64,000 nucleotides of DNA. It comes from Bacillota bacterium (GTDB taxonomy: Bacteria; Bacillota; Clostridia; Acetivibrionales; DTU013). The stretch spans positions 28,387-92,386 of the forward strand of contig JAEYOM010000196.1 in the NCBI GenBank assembly GCA_023411715.1, given 5' to 3'. Every line of letters begins with the position of its first letter. Position 1 is the first letter of the stretch. Shown in pieces: positions 62,121 through 64,000 of this stretch. Position numbers and translations under genes: made by a program. Under the pieces are notes generated by a model. That model saw only the letters and a program-made list of their open reading frames with translations. It was not told where the DNA came from and made no database searches.

Positions 62121-62792
62121 ATGGAAAATTATGATATTGTTAAGTCCGATTTTAATGAAATTGCTGAACTGGGCGACGATCTAAAGTGGAATCACAATAA
62201 TTGCTACTTTCGTCATCTCTTAAAGCACATACCTAAAGGTGCAGGAACTTGTCTTGACATCGGTTGCGGAAAAGGGGAACTAACCGCATTATTGTCAAAA
62301 AAAGTGAAGAAAGTCATTGCCGTTGATCTCGCAGACAAGATGATAGCGTATGCCCGCTCAAATAACTCTGCAGAGAACATTGAATATGTCTGCTGAAACA
62401 TTTTGGACATGAGTTATGATCCATTGTCCTTTGACATCATCATCTCGACAGCTACCGCACATCACCTTCCATACGGCTGGCTGCTGGATTTTGCAAAGGA
62501 TAAACTCAGCCCGGACGGAAAATTGATTTTACTCGATCTGGCAAAAGCAAACTCAATCACCGACTATTTGGTTTGGGGATCTGCCGTACTGCCGAATATC
62601 ATGATGAACTTAATCAAGAACGGCAAACTGCATAAAGACGATCCCCACGCAACGGAGGTATGGAGACGGCACGGAGAACACGACCATTATACAACCATTC
62701 GTGAGATTCGCGCTCTTGCCGCGCAGCATATTCCGGGAGCTATCGTCCATCGGAAATTATTCTGGCGCTATTCGATTTGGCAGAAAAAATAG
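62121..62792 (+). pseudogene. class I SAM-dependent methyltransferase with an in-frame TGA
   Basis: One reading frame of 224 codons encodes a complete small methyltransferase: SAM motif I LDIGCGKGELTALLSK, motif II IAVDLADKMI, motif IV SFDIIISTATAHHLPYG and motif V LSPDGKLILLDLAK. A TGA at 62394-62396 splits it after IEYVC, and the frame resumes NILDMSYD at once. A single change from GGA would explain it, so this is a recent nonsense allele, a read-through case or a sequencing error. Other genes in the window stop at TGA, so the codon is not reassigned. The ATG follows AAGGCGG. Confidence 0.85.
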
Positions 62793-62808
62793 ACAATTCC
62801 AATTTGTA

Positions 62809-62853
62809 GAGCAGGTCGATTCCTGATCAAAGGAGTCGGCCTGCTCTTTTCTT
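62809..62853 (+). terminator. rho-independent terminator after the methyltransferase
   Basis: GAGCAGGTCGATTCC (62809-62823) pairs with GGAGTCGGCCTGCTC (62832-62846), with two mismatches or wobble pairs, and is followed by TTTTCTTT. A partial relative (AAGGAGTCAGCCTGCTCTTG) lies at about 61348. Confidence 0.8.
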
Positions 62854-63185
62854 TACATCCCAAGTACTGCCAGTCAATACTAGCATATTGTTTTATTAGC
62901 AGCAGGATAGATTTCTTTTACACTGTCGTTAACTATGTCTGATTATGCGCTATTGACAGTATCAGTCTAATAGCATCCCAAATAAATGATTCGCGCGGCT
63001 AATACCCGCGCGTTTCTGCTTTATCCCTGCTAAAATTAAGGCTGCTCGTGGTTTGGTGACGACGCTCGTATTGTTATTTAAACCATGTAATAAGACTCGA
63101 AATCGGAACAATTTACTGAGATTGGCGTCAAAAAATTAATTACAACTTACATTACCGTATAACCGTATATTAGAAAGGAGCGCCT
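62854..63185. other. intergenic region before the serpin gene
   Basis: About 330 bases without a gene. It holds a third weak copy of the short dispersed repeat (62868-62888) and a small GC-rich hairpin, GCGCGG (62993-62998) with CCGCGC (63006-63011). I see no convincing promoter pair. Confidence 0.5.
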
Positions 63186-64000
63186 ATGAAAAAGCGAATC
63201 ATTGAGGGGGCTCTCAGCCTCACGCTTATATTTACAGTTATGTTTTCTCTCTCCGGCTGTGGAGCCGTACAGGCTGCGGACCTGATGAGCGGCGTGAAGG
63301 CCAATACTGTAAATGCCAATGCGGATTTGACCGGCAATGACTCAGGGACTATCGCAAACTTTGCCGTTAAGCTGTTTCAAAACAGCGCGTCTACCACTGA
63401 AAACACTCTCGTTTCTCCACTCTCCGTGCTGTGTGCTCTCGCCATGACCGCAAACGGCGCCAAGGGTGAGACGCTCGCGCAGATGGAAAACGTACTTGGC
63501 CTTTCCGTACCGGAACTAAATGATTATCTGCACAGTTACCTGGCCAGCCTCCACACCGGCGAAAAATACAAAGTCAATGTTGCCGATTCCATTTGGTTTA
63601 AGGATGACGAAAGTTTGACAGTAAACAAGGATTTCCTCCAGACAAACGCCGATTATTACGGTGCATCCGTTTACAAAGCGCCTTTTGACGTAGGTACGTT
63701 GAAGGATATTAACGCTTGGGTCAGTAAAAATACCGACGGCATGATAGAAAATATCCTTGACAAGATACCGGAAGAGGCTGTCATGTATCTCGTCAACGCG
63801 CTGGCCTTCGATGCCGAGTGGGAAAATATATACAAAGAAAGTCAGGTACGCGACGGAACCTTTACGGCAGAATCCGGAGTGACACGGAACGTAAAAATGA
63901 TGTACGGAACTGAAAAAAGGTATTTGGATGACGGCAGCGCCACGGGTTTTCTCAAATATTACGCCGGCCGGAAATACGCTTTTGCCGCCCTGCTGCCAAA
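63186..64000 (+). CDS. serpin lipoprotein, 3' end outside window
   Basis: At least 271 residues. A lipoprotein signal (FSLSGCG, Cys25) precedes the serpin fold: NTLVSPLSVLCALAMTANGA, AKGETLAQMENVLGL, VADSIWFKDD and YLVNALAFDAEWEN are the shutter and helix elements of the family; the reactive-centre loop lies beyond the window. Serpins trap serine or cysteine proteases irreversibly. As a surface lipoprotein it would shield cell-surface enzymes from foreign or self proteases, as known for clostridial cellulosome-associated serpins. GAAAGGAGCGCCT precedes the ATG. Confidence 0.93.
   Translation, partial: MKKRIIEGALSLTLIFTVMFSLSGCGAVQAADLMSGVKANTVNANADLTGNDSGTIANFAVKLFQNSASTTENTLVSPLSVLCALAMTANGAKGETLAQMENVLGLSVPELNDYLHSYLASLHTGEKYKVNVADSIWFKDDESLTVNKDFLQTNADYYGASVYKAPFDVGTLKDINAWVSKNTDGMIENILDKIPEEAVMYLVNALAFDAEWENIYKESQVRDGTFTAESGVTRNVKMMYGTEKRYLDDGSATGFLKYYAGRKYAFAALLP

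Noticed and set aside
62394..62396. Selenocysteine at the methyltransferase TGA
   Set aside because: The site follows a Cys outside any redox motif, this enzyme class has no known selenoprotein form, and I see no bSECIS-like hairpin directly after it.
1..64000. tRNA, rRNA, phage or conjugative modules
   Set aside because: No cloverleaf with a TTCRA arm, rRNA core, integrase, terminase or relaxase was recognised on reading both strands; small RNAs could still be missed by eye.

Overview
The window (about 64 kb, moderate G+C) reads as the chromosome of an anaerobic, endospore-forming member of the Clostridia that feeds on plant-type or other complex carbohydrates. The pointers are a one-piece pyruvate:ferredoxin oxidoreductase, a spore-coat transglutaminase (Tgl), two SpoVB/MurJ-type flippases, a DacF-type carboxypeptidase, a small DUF3787 protein, two sugar ABC importers without their own ATPase, a decayed GH30 xylanase and a serpin lipoprotein. 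No rRNA, tRNA, CRISPR array or intact transposase was recognised.

Layout. 1-4.3 kb (+): a partial FG-GAP/TPR protein, an unknown protein translationally coupled to Tgl, and a SpoVB-like flippase. 4.3-11.4 kb (-): a signalling operon with a REC-GGDEF-(degenerate EAL) response regulator followed by two paralogous soluble histidine kinases that carry LacI-like ligand-binding domains. 11.9-15.4 kb (+): pyruvate:ferredoxin oxidoreductase. 15.7-31.0 kb: a divergent catabolic island controlled by a GntR/FCD regulator. Its long minus-strand operon holds an ABC importer, a Gfo/Idh/MocA oxidoreductase, a sugar isomerase, a PPC/DUF296 protein, a GH2 glycosidase, a zinc alcohol dehydrogenase, HMG-CoA lyase, class I-like HMG-CoA reductase and a 2-hydroxyacid dehydrogenase. 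The plus arm holds the regulator and two related TIM-barrel isomerases. A matching decayed hairpin sequence, resembling the 3' end of a group II intron, lies at each edge of this island.

31.1-46 kb: a DUF3787 small protein, an M24 peptidase, an M15/PG-binding protein, two coupled ABC-F ATPases, a TraB protein, an ECF sigma/anti-sigma pair, a MurE paralogue lacking the diaminopimelate motif, a CapA-VanX fusion and a DacF-like D,D-carboxypeptidase. 44.7-54.3 kb (-): an amino-sugar cluster (NanE, ROK kinase, ABC importer, DUF4434 protein, AAC(3)-like acetyltransferase, MFS transporter) with an RpiR regulator and a perfect 17-bp palindrome as its probable operator. 54.4-58.5 kb (-): a peptidoglycan-bridge operon (D-aspartate-ligase-type ATP-grasp enzyme, FemAB transferase, flippase). 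58.9-64 kb (+): an SDR, a broken GH30-CBM gene, a yjdF riboswitch with its gene, a methyltransferase interrupted by an in-frame TGA, and a serpin lipoprotein cut by the window edge.

The most novel-looking items are the HMG-CoA reductase/lyase pair embedded in a glycoside-uptake island (a candidate route for mevalonyl- or HMG-glycosides), a dispersed non-coding element present in two forms (39.3 kb with a nested hairpin insert, 58.7 kb without), the CapA-VanX fusion beside a non-DAP MurE, and the soluble sugar-sensor kinases paired with a response regulator whose EAL domain is dead.
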